Shown here: positions 34,701-48,326 of the stretch, piece by piece
Layout of the letters: each line of letters opens with the position of its first letter
Position numbering within the stretch: the stretch's first letter is position 1
From: Pratylenchus scribneri
Lineage: Eukaryota > Nematoda > Chromadorea > Rhabditida > Pratylenchidae
NCBI GenBank assembly: GCA_030063045.1
Contig: JAQSEB010000205.1
Span: 124,001-188,000, forward strand
Length of the DNA stretch: 64,000 nt
Direction of reading: 5' to 3'
The notes under the pieces: model-generated
Databases searched by the model: none
Seen by the model: only the letters and a program-made list of their open reading frames with translations
Told to the model about the DNA's origin: nothing
Made by a program: the position numbers and the translations under genes

Positions 34701-35256
34701 CACAACACGAAGCAGGCATTTGGCGGTAATGGTTGGTAAATTGAAAACGAACGGCGAATCCGCCTCATCTTTGGCATCCTTGTTTTTCTCCTTGACCGCA
34801 ACCTTCTCTTCTTGGCCCAAATTGGTCCACATTTCAGCGAAAATTTGCGACTGCATCATCAGGCACCACGGGACCTGAAGAAATTGCAAATTTTATCAAA
34901 TTCATTGATTTTAAACCTCAATGTTCTTGCCATCCATTGTAAGGCATTTGACTTTTCGCTTCAGTTGGGCCTCGGTGAATTTGGTGTTCTCAACTGAAAA
35001 AAAATGTCAATTTATAATCGGTCAAACATTAAAATTAACCTTTCCCGTCACCATTTTCCAACACCAATGGCAAAGATTCGATGGCATTTTTGTCTTCCGA
35101 AACTGCTGGTGGAACATTTCGACTTTTCTTGTTGCTTTCATTCTTTGTTGGCTGTGGCTGCTTTTCCTCAACAATTCGTCGCTTCACCGCCGCTTTCTCT
35201 TTCTTCGGTGCATTTGCAACTTCTCGTTTGGTGGTTGTTCTACTTCGTAGTTGCAT
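25750..35256 (-). CDS. Skp1-like protein with long C-terminal extension (proline-rich, F-box-like, helical)
   Basis: Ten exons: 35040-35256, 34917-34993, 34635-34874, 33419-33554, 33293-33369, 32555-32788, 32233-32403, 31266-31427, 30473-30748 and 25750-26028, 622 residues, every junction in phase. Residues 1-75 are basic. About 80-285 align with Skp1: KVKCLTMDGKNIEV, PTITAKCLLRVVNWMRHKH, MAMDLEDVKELYSAANFLDL, QRKLEDVRDIL, MSDDEKAEIRREFDLPDE; a charged insert separates the first strands. A P/M/G-rich linker follows (GPNPPFFG), then FGIRMDIDFNVWQIERKR, a Q6 run, and PIPAELIRPILAKLSLADQRWL, which resembles an F-box. The rest is helical and unrecognised. Skp1 joins CUL1 to F-box proteins in SCF ligases. 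Exons 7-10 could instead be a second gene; only phase argues for one. Intron 9 contains a retrotransposon. Confidence 0.72.
26316..26938 (-). repeat. 3' LTR
   Basis: 623 bases with TGTCGGAA/TTCCGACA ends. Inside is a short array of GTTGGAAAAAGTTGGAA units (26736-26794). Identical by eye to the other LTR. ORFs in it are incidental. Confidence 0.9.
27803..29401 (-). CDS. Gag-like protein of the LTR element
   Basis: A single 532-codon ORF. Its first ~150 residues (RSTIGPAIKYLKERM..., then a charged helical stretch with LNRTVSHLDNAHDEWQ and GEALNAENYIYDNF) have the layout I associate with the N-terminal Gag region of nematode BEL/Pao elements. From about residue 180 on, the protein no longer looks like Gag. 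It has QIPFIKMDRKLCEKSLDV, VYGQNWSWNHKT and VGPNICVCGHKPIELIFQG, with no zinc knuckle, aspartic protease or reverse transcriptase motif. It may be a deletion fusion of gag with a distal part of a longer parent element. The class assignment rests on recollection of family pattern, not a search. Confidence 0.6.
   Translation of the reverse strand: MSRSGKIRSTIGPAIKYLKERMKIARILLDDIPNKIEDTLNKLRHEQFRLNRTVSHLDNAHDEWQKCINTLDGEALNAENYIYDNFKMDDVHFAEYIEECKQILVDIEIKRAEYLEHSHERNTHYKDFAVNNNNANKATNGDNQQNYNIIDKPQETLRQIQINKAQDSLHREDLGAIKSAPFQIQKLKEDPLNFFALWHTLGMSADITRIPPVHILDNIMSMVSGYDVRNDNGKLVVTENKVLPHAPEAKVSTLGDFELYNQIPFIKMDRKLCEKSLDVHAPLNKMAINIEILLYQLNMEEMIVYGQNWSWNHKTINKFEMSDSKLEWIIYIGKFGQFFQSVEENSPFIFNIYTFVGPNICVCGHKPIELIFQGNYNLAALEAIATSMTPSIDKEINADLENFKVPKINKIGENLITLNKLNSLGKLFGTFYRGNNSKKLAEILPIKLNQTNLNIRGMKMKIRNKFWISQALKMGRIITRKYLICSLIISPPFARFISPRLPPDRGKISPSFWLEGQIYLQAILQNELFKYL
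29649..29657 (-). promoter_or_regulatory. Candidate primer-binding site of the LTR element
   Basis: Directly inside the 5' LTR on the minus strand, after a two-base spacer, is TGGTGCCGC. TGG pairs with the CCA end of a tRNA, as expected for reverse-transcription priming. The matching tRNA was not identified. Confidence 0.55.
29660..30282 (-). repeat. 5' LTR
   Basis: 623 bases, same ends and same internal array as the copy at 26316-26938. It contains the promoter for the element by analogy with other LTRs; no TATA box was assigned. Confidence 0.9.
30283..30400. repeat. B-box repeat interrupted by the LTR element
   Basis: GGTCTCGGGTTCGAATCCGCTCA follows the LTR. The matching left part (AAAATTTAGGTC) lies at 26304-26315. 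Together they rebuild the uninterrupted copy seen at 56562-56592, so the retrotransposon landed inside a pre-existing member of the B-box repeat family. Confidence 0.75.
31620..32145. mobile_element. Inverted-repeat element copy (AACGGTTCAATGG family) with nested hAT-like insert
   Basis: Left end AAAATGACGAAAAAACTATAG, AACCATATACCCAATCGATAG. Right end GATCTATCGATTGGGTGTATGG, GATAAACCAGTGAACC, CTTTTCGTCATTTTTC. It is interrupted at 31846-32036. Located in intron 7 of the Skp1-like gene. Confidence 0.75.
31846..32036. mobile_element. Nested hAT-like element with 8-base target duplication
   Basis: Ends CAGGCCCGTACCCAGG and CCTGGGTACCGGGCCTG are inverted. ACAAATTA is duplicated exactly on both sides (31838-31845 and 32037-32044). 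It is 191 bases. The inside has TCGGCCCGGGCCGA and TTTTTCGCTGCGCGGCAATTTTTG. The host element must be older than this insert. Confidence 0.87.
32918..33182. mobile_element. Foldback element (TTTGGAAATCTCGG family)
   Basis: The left arm has AATTTTGAAAATCTCGGTTAAC and the right arm ACCGTGATTTTCAAATTTAC. Inside are ACTCGATTCAGCAGT and ACGGTTCAGCTTTTCAAAA. It is related to 49559-49877. Located in intron 5 of the Skp1-like gene. Confidence 0.55.
33640..34190. repeat. Four diverged tandem units in an intron
   Basis: GAATGAATCAGGGGTG, TTTATACTCC and GGGATCACTGGATCACTGTGAGATATT recur near 33675, 33810, 33940 and 34130. Unit length is about 130-190 bases and each unit is rich in TTTTGGGG. The unit reads as ordinary repeat DNA with no ORF. 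Located in intron 3 of the Skp1-like gene. Confidence 0.65.
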
Positions 35257-36383
35257 TTTCGTGAAATTGATGCTTATTTTTGGGAATTAAATATTGCGCT
35301 GCTTTCTATAAAATGCGGAATGTAAAATGATTGAATAAATGTAAAAATGATTGGATATTGGATTATAGGAAAATTGAAATGATTATTAAAAAAAGCATTT
35401 TTAATAGGGAAGTAGGAAGGATTGCCTACTAAAAAAATATTAACTAGAAAAGGAAGTAGGAAGGATTGCCTACTAAAAAGAAATATTAACTAGAAAAATT
35501 TATAGTATTGTAGATTAAATCTCGAGCGATGCACTTTTGCCTCGGGTTTGATTTTAGTGCCTAGAATTCGTTGATGTAATTTAGAGGTGAATATATGTGG
35601 TTTTTCGCTTTCATTGACACGAAAAATGAAGGTTACACCTTTAAACAATTTTTGTTTAAATTGAAATCTTAATTACCTAAATCTTTAATTTTCTTGGTAA
35701 ACTATAAAGCTTCTTTAATAGTAGAGACCGTTGAGAAAATAAATTTTGAGATCATTGATCGGTCCGCTCCACATTCATGTGTCCCGTCTGCCATGTTAGC
35801 CCGAAAATGACTAGACAAAAGAACTAACTAATAATGATGAGCAGAGCAGTGAGAAATGACTAATAAATAATGGACCAAAATGGCCTACGCCTACTCTAGC
35901 CAAAATGCTAGAATTGGTATAGGGAGTCATTTAATTTGGCGAAAAAAACACTGAATTTGGCGAAAACTTTTCGTGTCGAAAAATATTATATTTTTGAGGC
36001 CATATAACTTGGCCAAATCAGACTTCTTTAAGATTCCCTAACCCCTAGCCCTTAGCCCCTAATCCCATGCCTGCCCTGAACCTAACCCTAGCCCTAAACC
36101 CCTAGTTAGGGCCAAGTTATATGGCCTCAAAAATATAAAATTTTTCGACACGAAAAGTTTTCGCCAAATTCAGTGTTTTTTTCGCCAAATTAATATTATC
36201 TCAATTGGTATAGGTAGGCTACTTGAAAAAGCGTAAAGCGATGGAAATAGAACATCCAAAAAAAGGCATTTTCAGCGAAACCGTAAAGCAAGATTAATAA
36301 AATAGTGAAAATATTATAAATATAAAAAATATTTTTATATGACAAATTAAATAAATCAGCATTATTGTAGTAAAAAAGGGAAG
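35257..36383. other. Divergent intergenic region
   Basis: Promoters of the Skp1-like gene (-) and the small repeat gene (+) are expected here. A duplicated 45-base stretch (AGGAAGTAGGAAGGATTGCC...) lies near 35410 and 35453. A foldback element fills 35931-36192. Nothing coding is seen. Confidence 0.45.
35931..36192. mobile_element. Foldback element with degenerate CCCTAA core
   Basis: Arms of about 90 bases are near-perfect complements: TAATTTGGCGAAAAAAACACTG..., ending CAGTGTTTTTTTCGCCAAATTA. The blocks TTTTCGTGTCGAAAAAT and GGCCATATAACTTGGCC are shared. The loop is a degenerate CCCTAACCCCTAGCCCTTAG array. No ORF. Confidence 0.85.
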
Positions 36384-37466
36384 ATGAATTCCATTCCGGA
36401 TAAAAAGCAGCGCAAAGAATTAATTAGTAGTTCAGGGGCCTGATCTTCGTCTCTTGGTTAAGCAAACCATGGTTAACGCCTTAACCTTAGTTTATTTAAC
36501 CGCGGTTAAAAATCAACTAAAACTTTGATTTTCGTCTTTAACCAGAGTTTGCTAAACCATGGTTAAATAAACCATGATTTTACAAGGGAAATAAAGGAGA
36601 AATTAAAAAATTTATTTTGCTTTATTATTTTTATTTATGCACGCTTAAAATTAAAAATAAATATTAAATAAGCATTCTTATTCATAATAATAATTATTTT
36701 ATCCTATTTTCGAGAAAAAATTTTTTGGCAAAAAGTGAAGGGTCCCCCCTATGGGTCTAAAAATTTTAAATTTTTTTCGAAATAATTTATATACCATTCG
36801 ACGCGTCTCGATGAGCCAAACATGAAAATATAATTTATATTGTATAAAACTTAAAAATAAAAAAGTTATGGCCAAAAAAGTCCGTTAACTAAGCCATAGA
36901 GCTTGGTTAAAATATAAAGGGGGATTCTAAACTACGGTTAAACGAAAATCAAAATTTAGAATAAACCTTAGTTAACAGACATAAACTATGGTTAAATTGA
37001 GCGTTAATCGCAGTTAATAAAACCATGGTTAACTCTTAACTGGGAAAGACGAAAATCACTTTTTCCAAATCTTAACCATAGTTAGCGTTTTTAACTGTGG
37101 TTTAGCCCTTAACCAAGAGACGAAGATCAGACCCCAGAAGATCAGAGCATTTTGGACATCGAATTGGAGGAGCAAAAGAAAATATGGGAAGAAATTAAAT
37201 CGGGAAAAGCTAATGGCTTATCACTCTATGATCTTGTAAAACGACGATCACAACGGCCAAAAGATGTGATAAAGAAGGCAAAATTGAGCGAGTATAATTC
37301 TGATATCGAGTTGGAAGAACAGAGGAAAATATTGGAAGAAATTAAATCGGGCAAAGCTAAAGCTGATGGTCTTACAATGTATGATCGAATAAAACGACGA
37401 CACGCATCAAAACGGCCAGAAGATGAGAAAAAGAAGGCAAAATTGAGCGAAAAGCAAGCAAAATAA
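36384..37466 (+). CDS. Small charged protein with two ~50-residue repeats; unrecognised
   Basis: Two exons are proposed: 36384-36426 and 37138-37466, 123 residues, phase 1 at the junction. Exon 2 alone has an ATG at 37152. The protein is two copies of a unit containing DIELEEQ(K/R)KI, EEIKSGKA, (S/T)(L/M)YD and KRR, ending in KKAKLSE. At the DNA level the two copies differ at many third positions (GAC/GAT, GAA/GAG, CAA/CAG, GGA/GGC) while the residues are kept. That pattern argues for selection on a real protein. It is Lys/Glu-rich, probably helical, with no membrane or signal segment. Function unknown. The intron is almost wholly an inverted-repeat element, which would supply the CCCCAG acceptor; exon 1 is therefore less certain than exon 2. 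Confidence 0.6.
36433..37137. mobile_element. Inverted-repeat element with GGTTAA palindromes
   Basis: Ends CAGGGGCCTGATCTTCGTC and GACGAAGATCAGACCCCAG; both subterminal parts carry CTCTTGGTTAA / TTAACCAAGAG. The arms are full of AACCATGGTTAA-type small palindromes. The centre (36720-36830) holds GGGTCCCCCCTATGGGT and ATTCGACGCGTCTCGATGAG, words shared with the elements at 1264-1891 and 10875-11335. No exact target duplication was found. Confidence 0.75.
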
Positions 37467-40400
37467 TTCTATTATGATTAAATCAAAGATCATCAAAGTA
37501 ATTAATTCATTGTTTGATTCTTTTAATAAATGAAGTTTCTCGTTTTGTTCAACATTTTGCTGTTAATATTAAAAAAAATCCAAATTTTGCATAATTTTTG
37601 CTTAACTTCTGCTGTCCCTCTCCACAGTATTTAATAGTGAATTGAATATTGCAAAAATATTATGAGAAACAAGTATGGAAATCCTCATTGCCAAAATAGC
37701 CTCATTCATACTCCCCTCCAAAGCATCTTATTCGGCCAAAGTCCCTTCAACACCCAGCATCCTCTATTTTTGGAAGGGGCGAAATGATGGCCAATGTGGA
37801 GATGAGAAAATCAAATTTGACTTAAGAGGAATATAGAGAGGAAAACAAGAACATGGGATAATGGACAAAAATAAATATACTTTCATGAATAAAGAAGATA
37901 AAAATTGATCAAAAATAGAGGAAATAGCAAATAACGCACTTATTAGGAAATTTTTGGCCCGGTAACTATTCTCTGGATGTTCTATTTTTGGCACTTATTT
38001 CACTCAGAACAATCTAGAACCTAAAAGAAAAAAAAGTGTGGAAAGTTTCTTTTGACAACGGAGTCCAAAATTCAAAAGAGGTGAAGAAGGAAGGAAGGAA
38101 AAGTTTGGGTCCAACATACGCATCTTCCACTTCCGTTACTTACCTTTGTGTCCTTACAATTTCAAAAAACGGCGGCAAGGCCAAACAAATTCAGCAGTTG
38201 AGGGCAATTTTATCGGTCCCTTTATTCCTGTGTCGGTTCCTTCATTTCCCCCTGTCCATGTCCATCCAAATCTAATCCTCTTTCATCGTTGGGTTTCCCT
38301 TTCGGGCACACAACCACTTCCCCCACTTTCCTTGGCCTCTGGAAAGCCAGCAGTAAAATTTCCCCGCACATCCATGGCCAACTGTGCTTTGTGGGGCTAT
38401 GCCGCCGTCGGCAGCAACAAAACCAATCACTCACTCATCCGCCCAACAGAAAATGAGGGAAATAGTCACACACACTTCCCCCCACGGCAAGGATTGTCCC
38501 CGGAATTCATACGCCACTCTGCCCATTTTCCCCATTCTCGACCCTCATTTTCCTGTGTTGTTCACTGCGAGACGAGCCCTCCACTAAGCTATAAGGTGGT
38601 TATTTTTGCCCTCTCTCCCAACACAAGGCTATACCATCCCCGGAATTCATACGCCCTCCACCTTGCTCATAGAGCATTTCGCCCAATTTCCCGTAGCAAT
38701 CCCCACATTACGTCCATTGAGAAACGCTCCCTCAGGTTTATTTTCGTAGCCGGGGGCCGCACTTTCACAAATGCAGCGGGCCTCCCATAGGACGCTCCCC
38801 GGAATTCATACACCCAATCGGCCTTCACCACTGGCAGTGTCATGGGGCACGGAGGCAGCCCAGTGGCTGTTGTTCAATGTGAGACGGCCCCTCTACTGCC
38901 GCTCATTTATTTTCAAAATGGGTGTTGGGGGGTAACGACTTTGTTGTCGGAGATGGTCCCCAGAATTCATACACCCTTTCCCGCTTCTTCGCCAATTCCT
39001 CTTTGATTCATTAAATAGAATTCAATGCGAAATGGTCCCCCAAACAAAAGGGGAGCACAGCGACTTATGTTAGGCAATATGGGGCCGACCTCCTTTCCTC
39101 CCAAACATCCCCTCATTCCTTCAATGCCCCACACAATCCCTCTGTGCGGCGCGCGTGGCCGGCAACGGCTCGACGGGCTTTTTGGCTGCTGTGCTTAGCT
39201 CCTCCCTCCCACACACACACGATGAGCAGTCCAATACATCGGTGGCCCTTGCCCAAACCCCTCCTCCCAGTACCCCATTTCTTTTACTCCAATCCCCCTC
39301 CTCATCTCAATCCGCATTCAGTGGTGGCGGACTTTGCCAACCCCACCGTTGCTTCCTCTATGTAGAAAACTTTGCCATTGCCAAGTCCGCTTTTCTCATT
39401 CATCCATCCCACCTCATTCCATTCATTCCCAGGAACATTTTTAGCTGGGAATTTTTGGGAAATTTTTTCGGCTTCCCATAATTCTCGCTTCTTTCCGTAA
39501 TGAAAAAGGACCATTTGGCGCCAAAAGGTCTGCCCAAAAAGGAAAAGGACAGCCGCCCTTCTTGCCCCCATCTCTCATTCATGCAATTTGAGAAGCGTGA
39601 AGAAAAGGTTAGCCCAGCAGGGTTCACGGCCAAAAATAGCGGAACCATGCCAAATAATAGGGCAAATCACACACACACAAAGGCTTCATCAAATAATTCG
39701 AATACGAAATTTACAAAAATTAATTTAGCATAGGACCTGGCCTATTACCAAATGAAGGATTTAAAGCTCGCGCCTTGTAATACGCTCAGTTTTAGTCTCA
39801 CATTCATTTCATACCGGTAGATATTATTTCATTTTGAAAACATTTACAGCAGAGAAAAGCATTCAATCCAGAAGTTCAAAGTCCGATTTCTCCCTCATCT
39901 TTTTCCTTCGTGATTTCTATTAGTATTTCAGTTTTATGGTCATTAGTCGAGTCATTTTTGCAAAGGCAAAACATATTTTCCCTTGCTCACTCTCCGTCTT
40001 TCCTTTAGCAGCGCCTTTATGTTTCTCATAAAATAAAAGCAACTGCAAATCATAAAATGCGTCCATTTCATTTTTATTGCTTGTCGTTGTCGCCCATCGC
40101 CCTTCTCATCCTCATTATTTTCTCGCCGAATTTTCCAATCGCCACCCCATCCCTAGACCCTCACCACATCAGCAGCCATGATTTAAGAACATAGTTCGCC
40201 GCATAGAACACAAATGAGGAAATGATTCATAATCAAACTTTTCGGGAAAATATTTCCATTGTTCCCAATTAAATCAGCGTCCATCTCCCGCGAAAAAGTC
40301 CCATGAAATACGCGTGAACATTCCAACAATAAATAGCATAAATATTCAATAAAAAAAGTCCATTCATTTTCATTGTTTTTAGCTTAATCTTCAGACGCTT

Positions 40401-40469
40401 TAAACTTTCTCATTTTAAAATCATCTTTTGCTGTCTTCTTCATCCAATTCCAACAACAAAACACAAACA
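37467..40469. promoter_or_regulatory. Long upstream region of the 14-3-3 gene, GC-richer in 38.05-39.7 kb
   Basis: The base composition of 38050-39700 differs from the AT-rich surroundings, with many C-rich runs and pyrimidine tracts. It leaves long ORFs open in several frames (for example 38146-38790, 214 codons), but none has a domain, splice context or codon-level sign of selection. Four spaced copies of GGAATTCATACRCC lie inside. It may be a 5' UTR intron, promoter or non-coding RNA region of the 14-3-3 gene. Confidence 0.4.
38490..39030. repeat. Four ~140-160 base units sharing CCCCGGAATTCATACRCC
   Basis: The motif begins at 38502, 38642, 38801 and (one base changed) 38962, so spacings are 140, 159 and 161. 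A second shared block with GAGACG(G/A)(C/G)CCCTC or a variant lies about 60-90 bases after each motif (38569, 38719, 38880, 39028). Between blocks the units have diverged strongly. Confidence 0.65.
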
Positions 40470-41773
40470 ATGGCCGAAAACAAGGACGAACTCGTGCAGC
40501 GTGCCAAACTTGCCGAACAGGTGAGGGAGAGGGTAAAGAATTAACCAAGGGTATTCTCATTTAAAAACCATGACAACCAAACAATAATATTGGACGGGGG
40601 AAAAAGTTAAGGTCTGGGTGGAATAGTTAAGGTCTAGGGACCTTCCTTATTAAATGTTGAAAATTTACAAAACATTTTTAAGGCCGAACGCTACGATGAC
40701 ATGGCTCAATCCATGAAGAAGGTTACCGAACTTGGCGCCGAGCTGTCCAATGAGGAACGCAACTTGCTCTCCGTTGCCTACAAAAACGTGGTCGGGGCCC
40801 GTCGCTCATCATGGCGTGTCATCTCCAGCATCGAGCAAAAGACCGAGGGTTCGGAGAAGAAGCAACAAATGGCCAAGGAATACCGCGAGAAGGTCGAGCG
40901 GGAATTGCGCGATATTTGCCACGATGTTTTGGTAGGGAAAATTTTCAATGGAAACTTTAAATTTATGCAAAAAATCTTCAGGACTTGTTGGACAAATATC
41001 TGATCCCGAAGGCTGGCAACCCCGAGTCAAAGGTGTTCTACCTGAAGATGAAGGGTGACTACTACCGCTACTTGGCCGAGGTCGCCACCGGAGATGACCG
41101 CACCAGTAAGTTTTTGGCCAACATTTCCATTTTCCACCGATAAATCTTTTCCATTTAGGCGTTGTTGAGAAGTCCCAGCAAAGCTATCAAGAGGCATTCG
41201 ACATTGCCAAGGACAAAATGCAGCCAACTCATCCGATCCGCCTTGGCCTGGCCCTCAACTTCTCCGTGTTCTACTATGAGATTTTGAACTCGCCGGACAA
41301 GGCTTGCCAATTGGCTAAGCAGGTTTCTGACTTTTGATAAATGGGATAAACTTAGGGCATTTCTTTCAAAATGCTCATCTGGAAATGTACTTTAGAATGT
41401 TTTAAAATGCATAAAAGGTCGAAAACAGTTCTGAAAAAAATAACGTCCTTAGCGGGTTCGAACCTGAGACCTAAATTTGCGGAAAGTTAAGGTCCTAGTC
41501 CTCCTTCATTTGGGTTGGCGAAAATTTTCAAAACTTTATTTTTGGTACATTATTCTTAATAAAACCCTAAAAACGAATAAAAAATAATTCAATTTTTCTT
41601 CCCAGGCCTTCGATGATGCAATTGCCGAATTGGACACTCTCAACGAGGACTCCTACAAGGATTCGACGCTGATCATGCAGCTGCTTCGGGACAATCTGAC
41701 ATTGTGGACCAGCGATACGGCAGCGGATGAGCAAGAAGGCGGCGGTGAGACCGGCGAGACTGGCGGAAACTGA
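40470..41773 (+). CDS. ftt-2: 14-3-3 protein
   Basis: Five exons: 40470-40520, 40683-40931, 40982-41105, 41159-41322 and 41606-41773, 251 residues, phases consistent. Hallmarks: [26 protein letters not shown] (signature 1 region), the phosphopeptide-binding K/R/R/Y set in KNVVGARR and YYRYLAE, and the C-terminal [19 protein letters not shown] (signature 2). The variable acidic tail ends [12 protein letters not shown]. 14-3-3 dimers bind phosphoserine/threonine motifs of client proteins in cytoplasm and nucleus. Wording is closest to the epsilon/zeta-like nematode proteins. Intron 4 carries a B-box repeat. Confidence 0.97.
41395..41560. repeat. B-box repeat copy in 14-3-3 intron 4
   Basis: AATAACGTCCTTAGCGGGTTCGAACCTGAGACCTAAATTTGCGG followed by GGCGAAAATTTTCAAAAC, as in the copies at 9775-10125 and 46850-46990. 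Confidence 0.6.
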
Positions 41774-42924
41774 GCACAAGGATGGATGGAGAAATGCGGG
41801 AAGGAAGGATGGATGAATTTTAGAAGACGAATATAAAAATGGGAAGAAATCAACAAAATGGACCGTACGGACTTTCCTCTCTGTTCTCCTCTATTTAATT
41901 TTATATATTTTTCTTGAGCTCCCCACCTTCATAAAAAATCATCAAAACCAACCAAACCACCTTCGTTTTCCTCAACTTTGTTTTGTGTTTTCCACCCTCA
42001 CAAAATCCCTAAAATCCCCCAATTTCTTGACCATTTATTAATTTTATATTCATTCATATTTTTGTGTGTGTTCGTCTCAACTATTTCGATTATAAAATTT
42101 GTGGAATAAAAATGAGATGACTTTGACCAAGACCAATTAAAGTGATTATAATGATTGATAATTGATTTCGCTAAATACTTTTTCAAAATCCCTTCCATCC
42201 TATCCATTTTTATTTTGCAAGCAACATAAAATTAATGTTTGTTGTTTTACAATCCACCCTCTTCTATCTCACATATTTTTTAAATCAAATAAAATTTGTG
42301 TTCAAAGATGGAAGATGTTGGGTGTTCTATTGAGATTTTAGGTCTAGGTTTTTCGGTGTGGCGATTGCCGAATTTTGGTTCAAATAAAAGTTGATAAAAT
42401 CAGAGTTTGTTTAAAAGCTGCTGTCCTTTTCCTTCTTCCCCTATTTTATTGGTTAGACGTTAAATTTCATGTTTACCTGTTCCATTTCCAACCTTTACCG
42501 AAAAAACGTTTAAAACAAACTGTTTTTTAAACTAATTTTTAACATTCATAAAAAGATGTTTTTAAAAAGAGTTTGGGGGTTTTCGCTTTTCCCAAGATAA
42601 TAATTCCAAAATATCATTGGTTTTAGTTTAATCATTCTAAATTCCCGAAAACGGGTTGGATAAAATTCTTAAACACATCTTTTTTTTTGTTGAAAACTTG
42701 CTGGCAGCTGGCACTAATCGATAAATTAGCAAAAACTAAAAAAAGCATGTTTTTTAAATTCCACTATATAATTTAGTTTGTAGTTTCCAAACCTTATCCA
42801 TTTTCCACAATTACATTTATCCCATTTCCCATCCCATCCCACCATTAATATAAAGATTTTAGCAGAGTATTTTGTTAATCAAACAAGTCTTAATCAATTT
42901 TTTATTCTCAAAAACATCACAATA
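41774..42924. other. Intergenic, 3' flank of 14-3-3 and upstream of the helicase
   Basis: AT-rich with pyrimidine tracts. Several AATAAA/AATAAAAATG sites near 42100 and 42290 could end the 14-3-3 transcript. Nothing coding is seen; the 41998-42207 minus ORF has no support. Confidence 0.4.
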
Positions 42925-47482
<4,558 letters not shown>

Positions 47483-47674
47483 ATGCGAACACAAAGACGG
47501 GTAGAAGAATGAGGAGAATGGTGGAATATATTAAAATTACATTTTTTTGAGACTTATTCAATTTGCTTTAAATGTTTCACTTTTTAAATTCATCACGCAC
47601 CATTGGATTTTTTTTTATAAATTATCGCAAATAAAATTGGAGATTATTTATTTTTGATTCATTTTAATTTAGCC

Positions 47675-48174
47675 CATGGTGCGGAAAACCGATAAATTTA
47701 TCGAAACCGATAAAATCATGGCTTTCTGTCAAAGACAATTCATCTTTTATCGAAATTTTATCGACCGATAAAAAACCGATAAAATATATAATGTCATCGT
47801 TTTGGCGTTTTTTTTTGTGCCAAAGCATTATATTTCTTCTTTCTTTTTCTTCCCTCGCTTGCCCCTTCACCTGCCCCATTTGATTGAGCACAAATTAGGT
47901 GGCGGCCGACTACAAAATGGGCACAAACCACAAATTGGGCAGCCGCCACCTAATTTGTGTTCAATCAAAAGGGGCCAGGTGAAGGGGCAAGCGAGGGAAG
48001 AAAAAGAAAGAAGAAATATAATGCTTTGGCACAAAAAAAACGCCAAAACGATGACATTATATATTTTATCGGTTTTTTTATCGGTCGATAAAATTTCGAT
48101 AAATTTGAATTCCCGCCAAATGAAAAAAACCCATTTTATCGAATTCGATAAATTTATCGAATTTCCGCACCATG
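47675..48174. mobile_element. hAT-like foldback element, ~240-base arms, 8-base target duplication
   Basis: Ends CATGGTGCGGAAA and TTTCCGCACCATG. ATTTAGCC is repeated exactly on both sides (47667-47674 and 48175-48182). The arms are almost complete complements, including AAAACCGATAAA, GTTTTGGCGTTTTTTT, CTTGCCCCTTCACCTG and GTGGCGGC. The whole unit would fold into one long hairpin. The ORFs at 47664-47891 and 47802-48185 are the two arms. Confidence 0.9.
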
Positions 48175-48326
48175 ATTTAGCCTAATTTTGAGAGAGTAGA
48201 TAGAACATAGAAGACATAGGTTTTTGTTTAACGTATGATAAAAAGTAGGACTAATTTTTACTTAAAATTTTTGTTTGTTTTCGTATCATTTATAAATAAA
48301 TTAGTAAAGATAAGCTTTAAAAAGTC

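Noticed and set aside
38146..38790. 214-codon ORF upstream of 14-3-3
   Set aside because: Several frames are open at once because the region is C-rich and low in stop codons; no domain, no paralogous conservation, and the repeat units inside it do not keep one frame.
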